Counted from the stretch's first letter, positions 16,420 to 24,951 are shown. The stretch is DNA of 64,000 nucleotides from Gordonia phthalatica (GCF_001305675.1 NZ_CP011853.1:930001-994000), one strand, 5' to 3'. Notes: a model not told the origin generated them from the sequence alone. Translations and numbers: made by a program.

Positions 16420-16596
16420 ATGAGCGACGACGAACAGTGGTACTTCAACCTCTCGTCCGGAGAGGTCACCAAAGGCAAGATCGCGAATGTCTTCGATCGG
16501 ATGGGGCCCTATCCGGACGAGGCGAGTGCTCGCCGCGCCCTCGAAATCGCCGCGCAGCGGAACGCCGCCGCCGATGATGACGACGAGGACGACTGA
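16420..16596 (+). CDS. Small conserved protein, 58 aa (SPOR-like WYF motif)
   Basis: The 58-residue product starts MSDDEQWYFNLSSGEV, continues KIANVFDRMGPYPDEASARRAL, and ends in an acidic tail DDDDEDD. I recall many actinobacteria carrying a protein of this size with 'WYF..k.GkVe....DRMGPY.t.eeA..AL', sometimes labelled SPOR-like. The conserved aromatic and DRMGPY motifs and good codon usage support a real gene. Function is unknown. It is 27 bp after glpR and just before a strong terminator, so it probably ends that transcript. Confidence 0.75.
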   Translation: MSDDEQWYFNLSSGEVTKGKIANVFDRMGPYPDEASARRALEIAAQRNAAADDDDEDD

Positions 16597-16633
16597 ATTC
16601 CGGGTCTCGCCCGTCCCCCTTGACTGAGTGAAG

Positions 16634-16684
16634 ACTTCGGCCCCCGAACCGGCCTGTGAGCCGGATTCGGGGGCCGAAGTTTTA
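16634..16684 (+). terminator. Terminator after the glpR transcript
   Basis: A long stem pairs ACTTCGGCCCCCGAA (16634-16648) with TTCGGGGGCCGAAGT (16666-16680), with an inner CCGGC/GCCGG stem and one bulged A, followed by TTTTAG. The minus-strand gene at 16711 converges on it. Confidence 0.9.
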
Positions 16685-16710
16685 GACGAGTGCGGACTGC
16701 CTCCGCAGCC

Positions 16711-17454
16711 TCAGCGGTTCACCGCTTCGACGGTGCTCGGATGCGCGACGATCCACTCGCGACACGCCTTCGCCGCCCGCCGCAGGGCGAAGATCTCGCC
16801 GAGGTAGCTCGCCGGCCCGCCGATCAGCGGAATCCAGCCCAACCAGCTCAGCATGCGCGGGGCGCCGGGACGGTCTCCGACCGCGCGCGACACGTCGTAC
16901 AGCGCCCGACCGATCTGCCAGAGCTGCGCGACGAACGCCTTCTTGCGTTCCTTCGCGTCGTCCGGCAGTGCCTCGTCGATCGCTCGAGACTCCAGGTGGG
17001 CGTCGAGGTCGCGGCCGAACAGGATCGAGGCGAGCATCGCGACGCCCGCTTCGCGTGACGTGACGCCGAATTCGCGGCTCACGCCTCGCAGCACCAGCGC
17101 CTGGCTGGCGAAGCCCAGGTAGTCGGCCATCGGCAGCTTCTTGGTCCAGGCACCGAACACGCTCGGGAACGCGACGCCGCCGGTCGTGACCAGGCCAACC
17201 CGCGAGACCCACCAGTTGGCGCGGTCGCGCATCGGGAGTTCGTCCCAGCCCGCGGTGCCCGGCCAGTCGAGCACGTTCAGGACGTGCGACGCCGCTCCCG
17301 CTCCACGGTCGAGGCAGTTTCGCGGCGACGCGGCCACGAACGTCCGCTGCTTGAGATCAAGGGGATCGGCCGAGGTCAGCACATCGAGCATAGGGTCGAT
17401 GGTTGCCACGGTGCGGTCGAGGATCTGCGCGAGGTCTGCGTCGGAGAGGGCCAC
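16711..17454 (-). CDS. Conserved hypothetical protein (247 aa)
   Basis: I do not recognise this family with confidence. The protein is mixed alpha-helical with moderately hydrophobic segments (GLVTTGGVAFPSVFGAW; ADYLGFASQALVLRGVSREFGV; AGVAMLASILFGRDLD; RMLSWLGWIPLIGGPASYLGEIF). The 'reyGv...aillgrdl' pattern is faintly like EcsC-type proteins, which is a weak resemblance. There is no signal peptide. It stands alone, convergent with the glpR transcript. Confidence 0.65.
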   Translation of the reverse strand: MALSDADLAQILDRTVATIDPMLDVLTSADPLDLKQRTFVAASPRNCLDRGAGAASHVLNVLDWPGTAGWDELPMRDRANWWVSRVGLVTTGGVAFPSVFGAWTKKLPMADYLGFASQALVLRGVSREFGVTSREAGVAMLASILFGRDLDAHLESRAIDEALPDDAKERKKAFVAQLWQIGRALYDVSRAVGDRPGAPRMLSWLGWIPLIGGPASYLGEIFALRRAAKACREWIVAHPSTVEAVNR

Positions 17455-17556
17455 GCGTTCGAGAATAGTGGGGGAGGGCGAGCGATGCTCACCACAGTGA
17501 GCGCAGACAGGTCGGACCCGTTCCTCAACTGGAACGGGTGCCGACCTGCTGAGCCG

Positions 17557-18054
17557 CTACTTGCTCGGTTCGGAGTCCTCGGTCTGGACGCTGTAGGTGC
17601 AGTGCGCAGACGCCGCCGGACCCGAACTGGTCTGGGTGTTCTTGACCTGGCCGTTCACGAGGATCTCGCAGGTGATCTTCTGTCCTGCCGCGGCCTCGAA
17701 GTCGTTGGTGGCGCTCAGCGAGGCGAGCTTGCCGAACCCGGTCAGCGTCACTTCCTTCTCCCAGGGCAGCGCGGCCTGCGTGTCCTGGGCCATGTTGAAG
17801 TCCTTGTCGCTGTACGTGATCATCGCCGCGCCGTCGCCGGTGACCCGATAGGTGACGGTCGCGGTGCTGTTGGCTTGCTTGTCGAGTTCGTTCGCGACGC
17901 CGCCGACCATCGCCGAGCAGCCGGCGACGATGGCGATGAAGACGACGACGATGGCGCCGACGATCCACGGCCACTTCTTGCGTTTCGTCGGAACCGGCTG
18001 CGGAACGTACTGCTGGCCGTAGGGGTTGGGCTGCTGGGGCTGGGGTGCGGTCAT
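17557..18054 (-). CDS. MmpS-like membrane-anchored protein
   Basis: The 165-aa protein has a short Pro/Gln-rich cytosolic start (QPQQPNPYGQQYVPQPVP), one membrane helix (WPWIVGAIVVVFIAIVAGC), and an extracytoplasmic domain with VTYRVTGDGAAMITYSDKDF and ALPWEKEVTLTG. These fit the MmpS/Mycobact_memb pattern (v-Y-x-V-t-G ... I-t-Y ... LPW). MmpS proteins normally assist MmpL exporters of lipids or siderophores; no mmpL is nearby, so this is an orphan. Two Cys (TCEIL, HCTYSV) may form a disulfide. GGAG lies 6 bases before the ATG. Confidence 0.75.
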   Translation of the reverse strand: MTAPQPQQPNPYGQQYVPQPVPTKRKKWPWIVGAIVVVFIAIVAGCSAMVGGVANELDKQANSTATVTYRVTGDGAAMITYSDKDFNMAQDTQAALPWEKEVTLTGFGKLASLSATNDFEAAAGQKITCEILVNGQVKNTQTSSGPAASAHCTYSVQTEDSEPSK

Positions 18055-18190
18055 GGGGGCTCCTCACGGAAGTTCTTCACTGAGCGGCGATCGATGGACT
18101 GCGCTTCAGTCGGACGCTCGGAAATGTACGACGAGGGTCTGACATCTACGGTTCGCCCCACCTGCGCGGTTAGCCCGTTCGGACGACATT

Positions 18191-18917
18191 TCGCTATCGG
18201 CTGAACGGATGAAAGTCGGGGCTCGTCGAATCCTTCGCCGCGCACGGGTCCCAGTGATGACGAGCGAGAAGGCGTGCGTACACTGCCCAGGTGTGGGCGA
18301 CCGACTTGTCGCAGTACCGTTGGCTGGTCAACACGTCCAGGACCTCGGCGCGTTCGGTGTCGGTCAGGGGCGTTCGGCGTCGGTCGGGGCCGTACCGGTC
18401 CCTGCAGAGGTGGCTGCTTATGCCGGTAATGGGTGGCCGGGGAACTGCCCAGCAGCTCATATGAGCGTTGCACCGTCAGATGCTCGGCGGCCTTGTCGAC
18501 GGGCGGGGGCGATTACCGCGGTGACCGCTTCGGCGTGTCCGCGCTCTCGGAGAGCATCTCCAGGAGCGCGTGCGCTTTTCCGACCAGATCCAGCGCCGCC
18601 TGCGTCTTTGCCAGCTCGGCTTCGGCCGCCTCCGCGCGTGCCCGTGGCTTCTCCATCTCGCGGTCGCGTCCGGTCCGGGTGGCCGGTCGAGGGCCTGCCG
18701 ACTCGGCCGCCTGCTGCTTACGCCACTCGGCCACATGCGAGGAGTACGACGCCTCGCGCCGCAAGATCATCCCGCGCCCGGCGCGATCAGCGGCGTCCTA
18801 CTCGGCCACGATCTGAGCCTTATACTCGGCGGTGAACCGCCGCCGATTAGCGTTCTCTGCTTTTGGGGTCACTACTTCATCATCGCCGACAGTCGTATCG
18901 GCCAGGGACATCGTCAT
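18191..18917 (-). pseudogene. IS3-family transposase relic (orfA/orfB)
   Basis: On the minus strand the frame from ATG 18917 reads RRRFTAEYKAQIVAE, then an in-frame TAG (18800-18798) where relatives have Tyr, then MILRREASYSSHVAEWRKQ and a coiled segment ending ALLEMLSESADTPKRS: the OrfA helix-turn-helix and leucine zipper. OrfB begins in another frame (SYELLGSSPATHYRHKQPP), shifts again (LTDTERAEVLDVLTSQRYCDKSVAHTWAVYARLL) and stops long before the DDE core. A nonsense codon, at least one frameshift and a truncation make it dead. It forms the left edge of the accessory island. Confidence 0.85.
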
Positions 18918-19040
18918 AGGGACTTGCTCATTTCTCGCCCCGTGCAAGGGAAATCAGGATCTGTATCGGTCTCTCACCCAAACCTGACACACAGGTGCGG
19001 GCGGTCAGTCGGCGACCTTGCGGTGGTGGCCGCGTGAGCA

Positions 19041-19063
19041 TGAGTATTCGGTTCGGTGAGCAC
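19041..19063 (+). repeat. Solo copy of the IS21 left terminus
   Basis: These 23 bases, beginning TGAGTATTCGGTTCGG, are identical to the left end of the complete IS21 element at 22176-22198, but no IS21 gene adjoins them. The start codon of the antirepressor-like remnant lies inside this terminus. It marks a former insertion or a recombination junction. Confidence 0.85.
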
Positions 19064-19300
19064 GGACCTGCAGATCGTGACGACTGCTAACGACGGCACT
19101 CCGACGGCCACCTCGCTGATCATCGCGCAGGGCACGGAGACCCAGTACGCATCCGTCCTGCGACTCGTGCGCGACAACCTCGACGATTTCAATCAGTTCG
19201 GCTTGGTCGGATTTGAAATCCGGTGCTGAACGAACAGCACTCGACGCTCCTGCTGACGTACATGCGCAAACGTGGAGTTCCGCGGCGGGCGACATCCTGA
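19056..19300 (+). pseudogene. Phage antirepressor-like (Rha-type) remnant
   Basis: The first frame (GTG 19056 to TGA 19229) reads TSLIIAQGTETQYASVLRLV and NLDDFNQFGLVGFEIR, resembling the start of Rha/phage regulatory proteins. The matching continuation, LNEQHSTLLLTYMRKRG, is in a second frame ending at 19300, so a frameshift splits it. The start codon is supplied by the IS21 terminus. It signals a former prophage. The family call is from motif memory and is moderate. Confidence 0.55.
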
Positions 19301-19382
19301 CGATCGAACAGACCGCTGTTGGTGGGACTCCGGGGAAGGGTCTGATGGCAGATTCTGAGGCGGTGACCGCATGATTGGCGTC

Positions 19383-20294
19383 ATGAATCTGGTTGGCACG
19401 GTGAAGATTTCGGGTCTGCCGGCCAGCCGCGGCGAGGGCTGAGCGGTGGGGTTCATACGCATTCAGCCGCTGGCATCCGGCCTCGAAAGCGCAGCGGGTT
19501 GACAAGGTCGGGAGCTTCTCTACGTCGGTCGACGTCGTCACTGGGTGGTCCGGCTCGTCGGCGGATGCGAGTGGTCTGCGGGTGCAGGGCAGTGGATTCG
19601 TTGCGATCACGGCGGCGATCGGTCTCGGTGTCATCGGTCGCGGATTCTCGGTGCAGTTGCGGATCGGAACGGTGGTCTTGCAGACCCGGGTGTTCGACGT
19701 CTCGACCACGCTGGCGACGTGGTCGGTCTCGGCGTCGGTCGCCGATTCCGACTCGATCAACCTGTATCTCACGGACTTGCAGCCGGGCGGCGACCGGGCG
19801 ATCAACTCCGGATACATTCAGATCGCACCGGCCTGACCTTGCGCGCTGCCTCGTCGAGGTGGCGTGAAGGGCTCCATGCTGGTCCAGCCGCCGAGCGGGG
19901 CGGGTATCGACCGGCAGCGGATGGTCAAGCAGTCAAGCAGCGATCGCAGTCGATCAGCCGGGGCAGCGTCGAGGGTGCTTCTCAGGTCACAGGGTGGGCA
20001 TCGGACGCAGCATCGTCAGCGGTGGTCGTCTCGGACGGACTGGTGGTGCAGGGGGCTGGGTCTGCGACGGTCACGTGGTGCACTCCACCTCGGGTGGCTT
20101 CTTCCGGCGCGTGCAGGCCAGGATCGATGGTGTTGTGGTCGCCGAGACCGAAGGAAATCCGACACCGGGGCAGCTCACCTGGAGCGGCAACATGGCGGAC
20201 GGCGCGCCTCGAAATGTGGATTTGGAACACGTCCTACGCCGCCCCGGCGGCGATCACCGCGGCTGGCACCTGGATCGAGGTCGCGCCAGTCTGA
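19383..20294 (+). pseudogene. Decayed phage tail-type protein fragments
   Basis: Several frames carry pieces of what look like actinophage minor tail proteins. MNLVGTVKISGLPASRGEG starts at 19383; SFSTSVDVVTGWSGSSADAS continues to GYIQIAPA (stop at 19836) in another frame; a second similar unit reads VTGWASDAASSAVVVSDGLVVQGAGSATVTW, split here as VTGWASDAASSAVV and VQGAGSATVTW, then shifts to FFRRVQARIDGVVVAE and finally to TSYAAPAAITAAGTWIEVAPV ending at 20294. Repeated beta-rich units with small-residue bias and terminal 'I.IAPA/IEVAPV' fit tail domains. At least two frameshifts are needed, so it is not a working gene. Confidence 0.5.
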
Positions 20295-20425
20295 CCACTA
20301 GCGGGGGTGCAGCATGCATCTCGTGATCGCGCCGCCGACATCGGGGCTGGATTGGCAGCGGGCGACGAGATCGGGCACGCAGGGTCATCGATCGACATCA
20401 CGCGGACTGTGGTGTAGGCGTGAGG

Positions 20426-20806
20426 CTATGCGGTGGCGAGTTTCCGGGGTCGGTTGTGGGAATCGGTTCGGCGAGCTTGGTGTGCTGGTGGAAGTGGTGG
20501 CATTAGGGTTGCGAGCTCGATGGAGCCTCGTTTGCCGATGAAGGTGTTTGTGGCGTATTTCGGGCGCCAGAAGCCTTCGAGGCGGATCGACGTGCCGGTG
20601 GCTGAGACGACGGCGGGTCCTTGGATGCCCCAGTCGTTGATGCGGTACACGACACGGCGGATGGTGCCGACTTCTTGGGAGATCTGCTGCGCGATGCGAT
20701 CGATCTCGATGATGAGGTCGTGGCTCAGTGGGGACCACAGCCCGTGCACTTTGCCGAGTGCTGTGGGGAGCGTCCTTAGTGTGAGCAACGGGTAGGTTCG
20801 GCTCAT
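20426..20806 (-). CDS. DUF5994-like protein (126 aa)
   Basis: The central part, GLWSPLSHDLIIEIDRIAQQ, IRRVVYRINDWG and SIRLEGFWRPKYATNTFIGKRGSIEL, follows the pattern I remember for DUF5994 (WWP.s.dL..El..L......i.RV.Yn...W ... vrLeGF). The function of that family is unknown. The ATG overlaps the stop of the upstream gene (ATGA, 20803-20806), so the pair is co-translated. Its codon usage is less GC-rich than the backbone, which suits an acquired or prophage-borne gene. The last residues (ARRTDSHNRPRKLATA) look unstructured. Confidence 0.65.
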   Translation of the reverse strand: MSRTYPLLTLRTLPTALGKVHGLWSPLSHDLIIEIDRIAQQISQEVGTIRRVVYRINDWGIQGPAVVSATGTSIRLEGFWRPKYATNTFIGKRGSIELATLMPPLPPAHQARRTDSHNRPRKLATA

Positions 20807-21501
20807 TGTTCGCGTCTGCTTTGCAGGGTGAGGTTGACGGCTTCGGCATCGTAGCGGGCGAAGTCCAGGGCGGCGATCACTTGTTCGAGGACGGCGACCG
20901 GGATGCTGAAGAAGCGGGGGGTGGTGCCGTCGCTAATCGAGATGGCAACGTCTTGCGCGGTCACAGAGCCGCCGTTGTCTTGAAGCGTCTTGATTCGCGT
21001 GGTGATCGTAATGTTGCGGTGGTGGGTGATGCGCGATCGCCACCAGGTCTCGCGCGTCTCGGGATCGTTGAAGATCCGTTCGGGCTCGCTGGTGGCGGTG
21101 ACGCGTTCTTCGTCGTTGGTGGGCGAGTAGCTGATGTCGCTGAGCGTTCCTAGTGCTTGCTGTTCAGCGATGCGTTGGCTCCAGTGGTCGATGTCGTCCA
21201 GGAAGGCGGTGTCCTCGGCGAGCACGATGAAAGTAGCGCGTTGCTTAGGGTGGGTTGTGGCGTCATGGACGACTCGGTGGGCGACAGTGTCACCGGATGC
21301 CGGCGTGTGGTCGCCGGGGTGGAACATGATGTCCCACTCGGCGAGTTCGCCGGATACACGGTTTGTGTCGCCAAGCAGCAGTCCGCGCGCGACGACGCGC
21401 GGGTCGCCGGAGTGCTGGGGTCGATTATGGTGGTAGCGGTTGATCGAGGTGAAGACTGAGGGATGTTCACCTGATTGCGAGGTTTGGTTCGTGAATTTCA
21501 T
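20803..21501 (-). CDS. Hypothetical protein (232 aa), paired with DUF5994-like gene
   Basis: I do not recognise this family. The protein is soluble and mixed alpha/beta, with no signal peptide or membrane helix. Segments include VVARGLLLGDTNRVSGELAEWDIM, seen as RGLLLGDTNRVSGELAEW, then HRVVHDATTHPKQRATFIVL and a C-terminal half with SISDGTTPRFFSIPVAVLEQVI. It overlaps the DUF5994-like gene by four bases. Codon bias is weaker than in the backbone. The intact frames between a dead prophage and an IS21 suggest selection or recent arrival. Confidence 0.6.
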   Translation of the reverse strand: MKFTNQTSQSGEHPSVFTSINRYHHNRPQHSGDPRVVARGLLLGDTNRVSGELAEWDIMFHPGDHTPASGDTVAHRVVHDATTHPKQRATFIVLAEDTAFLDDIDHWSQRIAEQQALGTLSDISYSPTNDEERVTATSEPERIFNDPETRETWWRSRITHHRNITITTRIKTLQDNGGSVTAQDVAISISDGTTPRFFSIPVAVLEQVIAALDFARYDAEAVNLTLQSRREQ

Positions 21502-21960
21502 GGCCGAAGCCGCCTAGCTCGAGGTTGATCGCCTCGGACGATCAGTCAGGATTCCAGCGCGTATCGCCAGGTTATTCGTACTAACTGTCCCTTCAACTGT
21601 ACGCCTCGTTTGGATTGCGTCGCGGTAGATCCGGGCCTAGCCGCCGACTCCTGACGAAGCGTATGATCGAGATTGAGCTTGAAGTCCACCGCAACCGACG
21701 CGGTGCAACCCGCTCAGTAACCAAAGGTCGTAGACCTTGGATCGGAGCGTCCCAGATGACGCAACCATTCGGCCTCCCCATTTCGCGTGATCATATGCGG
21801 AGGCAGCGCATTGAGATTCAGCGGCGGATCAGCCGTTCGTTCCTGCCGCTTGTCCCGTCGCGTCACGTTCAGTCTCCAGGCTCGTCGATTGACGAACAGC
21901 CAGGTGAATCCCCTGCGAAGTAGGGTCGGCCACAGATGGAATGGCTGACCACTCGCACGA
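21502..21960. other. Intergenic stretch without a supported gene
   Basis: Short frames exist on both strands (for example 21615-21923 plus, 21593-21781 minus), but none has a ribosome site, codon bias or a recognisable motif. It probably contains the promoter of the minus-strand pair and decayed phage sequence. Confidence 0.5.
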
Positions 21961-21996
21961 CAAAGCCCCGCACACCATTGGTGAGCGGGGCTCTTT
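21961..21996 (-). terminator. Terminator of the truncated minus-strand gene
   Basis: An 8-bp stem (AGCCCCGC / GCGGGGCT) is followed on the minus strand by TTTGTCG, just after the stop of the truncated gene at 22008. Confidence 0.6.
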
Positions 21997-22007
21997 CGTC
22001 GTTGGCG

Positions 22008-22175
22008 CTACTTTGCCAGCGTCATGAACGCGGTCGCCTCGATCTTCCCGTTCACATCCTTCGCGGTGCACTCGAACGACATCGTGCTCACGGTGCCAGC
22101 CTCGCCACTGGTGTCCTTCAGTGCGTACACCTCGCCGGTCATCTTCCAGCCGTCGCCGTCGGTGACGATCTTCGT
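22008..22175 (-). pseudogene. 3' remnant of an unknown gene cut by IS21
   Basis: The minus-strand frame is open from the IS21 left end and ends at TAG (22010-22008), with good codon bias: VTDGDGWKMTGEVYALKD, then VSTMSFECTAKDVNGKIEA and a terminal TAFMTLAK. It looks like the C-terminal beta-rich domain of a small secreted or phage-encoded protein. The N-terminal part is not found on the other side of the IS21, so the region was rearranged after or during insertion. Confidence 0.6.
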
Positions 22176-22342
22176 TGAGTATTCGGTTCGGTGAGCACCA
22201 TGTGTTGTCCGGTTCGACGCCGCGGGGCTGTGATGGCGGTTGGGGGATGTCGGCGCCGTCGATATTGGGGTTGAGTGCCACCATGTTTTCCTAGGCTCCT
22301 TCTGCCGTGTGCCCTATCACGCGGCAGAAGGAGCAACGAAGA

Positions 22343-23929
22343 ATGGTACGGAAGATCAAGGCGAAGTTGGTGCTTCGTCTGCGGAGCGAGGGACTCTCGC
22401 GTCGGCAGATCGCCAGGCAGGGCATGTCGCGGCATTCGGTTGACGCGGTCATCGCTGCCGCTGATGCCGGGGGCGTCACGTTCGACGACGTCGCAGACCT
22501 GCCCGATGCAGATGTTTATGAGCGTCTGTTCCCCGGGCGCGGTGAGCATCACAGCGTGTACGCGCAGCCGGACTGGGGGCAGGTTCATCGTGAACTGGCC
22601 AAGGTCGGGGTCACGCTGAAGCTGCTGCACGGCGAGTACCGTGACGCGTACACCGCTGCCCGAACGCCGGTGATGGGCTATGACCGGTTCTGCAAGTCGT
22701 ATCAGCAGTATGTCCTCGTCGCAGGTCTGGCCTCGCGGGTCGGGCACAAGGCTGGCCAGTCTGTCGAGGTCGACTGGTCGGGCAAGACGATGGTGTTGAC
22801 CGATCCGGTCACCGCCTCGAGGAGCAGGGTGTACCTGTTCGTGGCGTGTCTGCCGTTCTCGCGGTACGCGTTCGTCGAGCCGACCCTGGACATGAAGCAG
22901 GACACGTGGTTGCGGGCGAACATCGCGATGTTCTCGTGGTTTGGTGGGAGCGTTCCGCGGATCGTTCCTGACAACCTCAAGACCGGCGTCATCGCCCATC
23001 CTGCCGATGGTGAGATTGTGTTGAACGACGCCTATCGCGAACTCGCGGCTCACTACTCGGCAGCGGTTCTCCCGGGCCGAGTCCGCAAGCCGAAAGACAA
23101 AGCGAGCGTGGAGAACACCGTCGGCAACATCGCCACCGTGGTGATCGCTGCGCTGCGCCATTGTCAGTTCGCGACGTTGGCCGAGTTGCGGTCGGCGGTC
23201 TACGAGCAGGTCAACGGCTACAACGCCGCATCGTTTCAGAAGCGGGCCGGGTCGCGGCAATCGGTTTTCGAAGCCGAGGAGAAGTCGTTGTTGCGGCCGT
23301 TGCCGGCGGTCGAGTTCGAGATCAGTCGGTGGGTGTATGCACGACGGGTCCGCAAAGACGGACACGTGGTGTTCGAGAAGAACTTCTACTCGGTCCCGTA
23401 CACCTACGTCGGCACGGCGGTAGATCTGCGCGTGACCGACACAATGCTCGAGGTCTTCGCCGCAGATAGACGCCTCACCAGCCATCTGCTGGTACCGCCC
23501 TCGATGACGAACCAGCACCGCACCAACGACGCCGACCGGCCAGAAGGCCCCGGCTATCGACAGTGGGACCCGGACAGAGTACGGGCATGGGCAGCCCGGA
23601 CCGGGCCACACACCACGATCGTGGTGGACCGGATCTTCGAGTCCGTACCCGTGGCTGAACAGGGCCTGAATCCCGCGCTGGCGGTCCTGCGGCTGACACG
23701 CCGCTTCTCCGGCGAACGTGTCGAGAACGCTGCACAGATCGCGTTGGCCGGCGCGGTGCGCTCGCCCCGCTACGCACACCTGCGACCGATCCTCGACTCC
23801 GGCCAAGACCTCGCCCTAGCCGCCGAACCACTGTCGAGATCGGGCGTGCCAAGACCCCTCGACGGCGCCGACGGGTCACCAAGTTCGGGTTTTGTGCGCG
23901 GAGCGAGCTACTACGCGGAAGGACAATGA
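22343..23929 (+). CDS. istA: IS21 transposase IstA
   Basis: The 528-aa DDE transposase starts with an HTH (RLRSEGLSRRQIARQGMSRH). The rve core has Asp in VEVDWSGKTMVL, Asp in IVPDNLKTGVI and Glu in KDKASVENTVGN. FYSVPYTYVGTAVDLRVTD is the conserved C-terminal beta domain. ATG 22343 was chosen because GAAGGAG lies about 11 bases upstream; an in-frame ATG at 22307 has none. The stop overlaps istB (ATGA). Confidence 0.95.
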   Translation: MVRKIKAKLVLRLRSEGLSRRQIARQGMSRHSVDAVIAAADAGGVTFDDVADLPDADVYERLFPGRGEHHSVYAQPDWGQVHRELAKVGVTLKLLHGEYRDAYTAARTPVMGYDRFCKSYQQYVLVAGLASRVGHKAGQSVEVDWSGKTMVLTDPVTASRSRVYLFVACLPFSRYAFVEPTLDMKQDTWLRANIAMFSWFGGSVPRIVPDNLKTGVIAHPADGEIVLNDAYRELAAHYSAAVLPGRVRKPKDKASVENTVGNIATVVIAALRHCQFATLAELRSAVYEQVNGYNAASFQKRAGSRQSVFEAEEKSLLRPLPAVEFEISRWVYARRVRKDGHVVFEKNFYSVPYTYVGTAVDLRVTDTMLEVFAADRRLTSHLLVPPSMTNQHRTNDADRPEGPGYRQWDPDRVRAWAARTGPHTTIVVDRIFESVPVAEQGLNPALAVLRLTRRFSGERVENAAQIALAGAVRSPRYAHLRPILDSGQDLALAAEPLSRSGVPRPLDGADGSPSSGFVRGASYYAEGQ

Positions 23930-24681
23930 TGAGCAGGCTCGATGCTGAGACCAAACGCAAACTCCGAGAGATGGGCGCGGTAACGCTACTGGACGCGCTC
24001 GAAGGGCAAGACGACGACCTGGCGCTCGGAATGGCATTCGCCGAACGGGTCCAGATCGCCGTCGACCAGGCACACGCGGCGTTCACCCACCAGAAGGTCG
24101 ACGGGCTGATCCGCCGCGCCGGCCTTCGCTATCCCGACGCCGATCTGCGTACGATCGACCTAATCGACGAGCAGGGACTCGACCGGACCAAGCTCCTCGC
24201 GCTGGCCACGTGCGAGTTCATCGAACGCCACCAGAACGTCGTGTTCGAAGGGTTCACCGGGTCCGGCAAATCGTATCTCGGTTCGGCGGTGGCCAAGGCC
24301 GCGTGCCAGCACCGATACCGCGCGCACTACATCCGGATGCCCGATCTGGAAGAAGCATGGGCCGCGGCCAGAGACAAGCCCGGTGGACGCGAGAAATGGC
24401 TCCGCAAGTACGCGGCGTTCACCGTGCTGGTCCTAGACGAATGGCTACTGGATCCACCGACAGATGACATCCGGACCATGCTATTGGAGCTGCTCGAACG
24501 CCGCCATGACTCCGTCTCGACGGTGTTCTGCACCCAGTACCCGAAGAAGGACTGGCACCACCGCCTCGGCTCAGGCGTGCACGCAGACGCCATCATGGAC
24601 CGCATCGTGCACACCACGACCTGGATCACGACCGGGGAAATGAACATGCGCGAACACGCTGCCGCCCAGACACGGAGATAA
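23926..24681 (+). CDS. istB: IS21 helper ATPase IstB
   Basis: The 251-aa AAA+ ATPase has Walker A GFTGSGKSYLG, Walker B FTVLVLDEWLL, and sensor segment STVFCTQYPKKDWHHRLG. IstB assembles as a ring on DNA and stimulates IstA and target choice. The first ATG (23926) overlaps the istA stop; ATG 23929 is equally possible. Confidence 0.94.
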   Translation: MMSRLDAETKRKLREMGAVTLLDALEGQDDDLALGMAFAERVQIAVDQAHAAFTHQKVDGLIRRAGLRYPDADLRTIDLIDEQGLDRTKLLALATCEFIERHQNVVFEGFTGSGKSYLGSAVAKAACQHRYRAHYIRMPDLEEAWAAARDKPGGREKWLRKYAAFTVLVLDEWLLDPPTDDIRTMLLELLERRHDSVSTVFCTQYPKKDWHHRLGSGVHADAIMDRIVHTTTWITTGEMNMREHAAAQTRR

Positions 24682-24804
24682 CCACCAGTCGGTGAGCACC
24701 GCCCTCACAGGCGGCGCTCACCGACGCCACTGGTGGCGCTCACAGGCAATAACGCGTGGCGCTCAACCGCAATATTCACTGGCGCTCACCACGCCGAATA
24801 CTCA

Positions 24805-24938
24805 CCAGCATCGAAAGCTACCTCGCCGCCAGCAACGCCAATCCGAAACCGTATCTCTGGACCGCCACCGCCGAATCCATCCTCGCCAAAGTCGCCCGCG
24901 CACGAGCAACGCTCACCGAAGTAACCAATCAAAACTGA
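24805..24938 (+). pseudogene. IS630-type transposase, C-terminal relic
   Basis: Directly after the IS21 right end, a frame reads TSIESYLAASNANPKPYLW, then TATAESILAKVARA, and stops at 24938. This is the terminal helix of IS630/Tc1-type transposases ('aI..yl...N.nPkPf.WtkTaeeIl.kv.r'). Everything upstream is lost. Confidence 0.75.
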
Positions 24939-24951
24939 GACACACCACTAG

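Larger units (their letters stand above)
22176..24804 (+). mobile_element. Complete IS21-family insertion sequence (2.63 kb)
   Basis: Terminal inverted repeats start TGAGTATTCGG at 22176 and, reversed, at 24804; 19 of the outer 23 bases match. The right end has four GGCGCTCA motifs at 24713, 24735, 24758 and 24781, spaced 22-23 bp, the multiple terminal repeats typical of IS21. istA and istB are intact. No target duplication is visible, because unrelated broken genes lie on the two sides. Confidence 0.9.

Noticed and set aside
18194..18460. A possible separate small gene on the minus strand
   Set aside because: It contains the start of IS3 OrfB (LTDTERAEVLDVL) and then unrelated sequence. 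It is part of the IS3 relic.
21615..21923. A 102-codon plus-strand frame before the IS21
   Set aside because: No ribosome site, atypical codon bias and no motif; likely non-coding or decayed phage sequence.
24713..24788. Regular 22-23 bp repeats that might suggest a CRISPR-like array
   Set aside because: Only an 8-bp core repeats, inside the IS21 end. These are terminal transposase-binding repeats.
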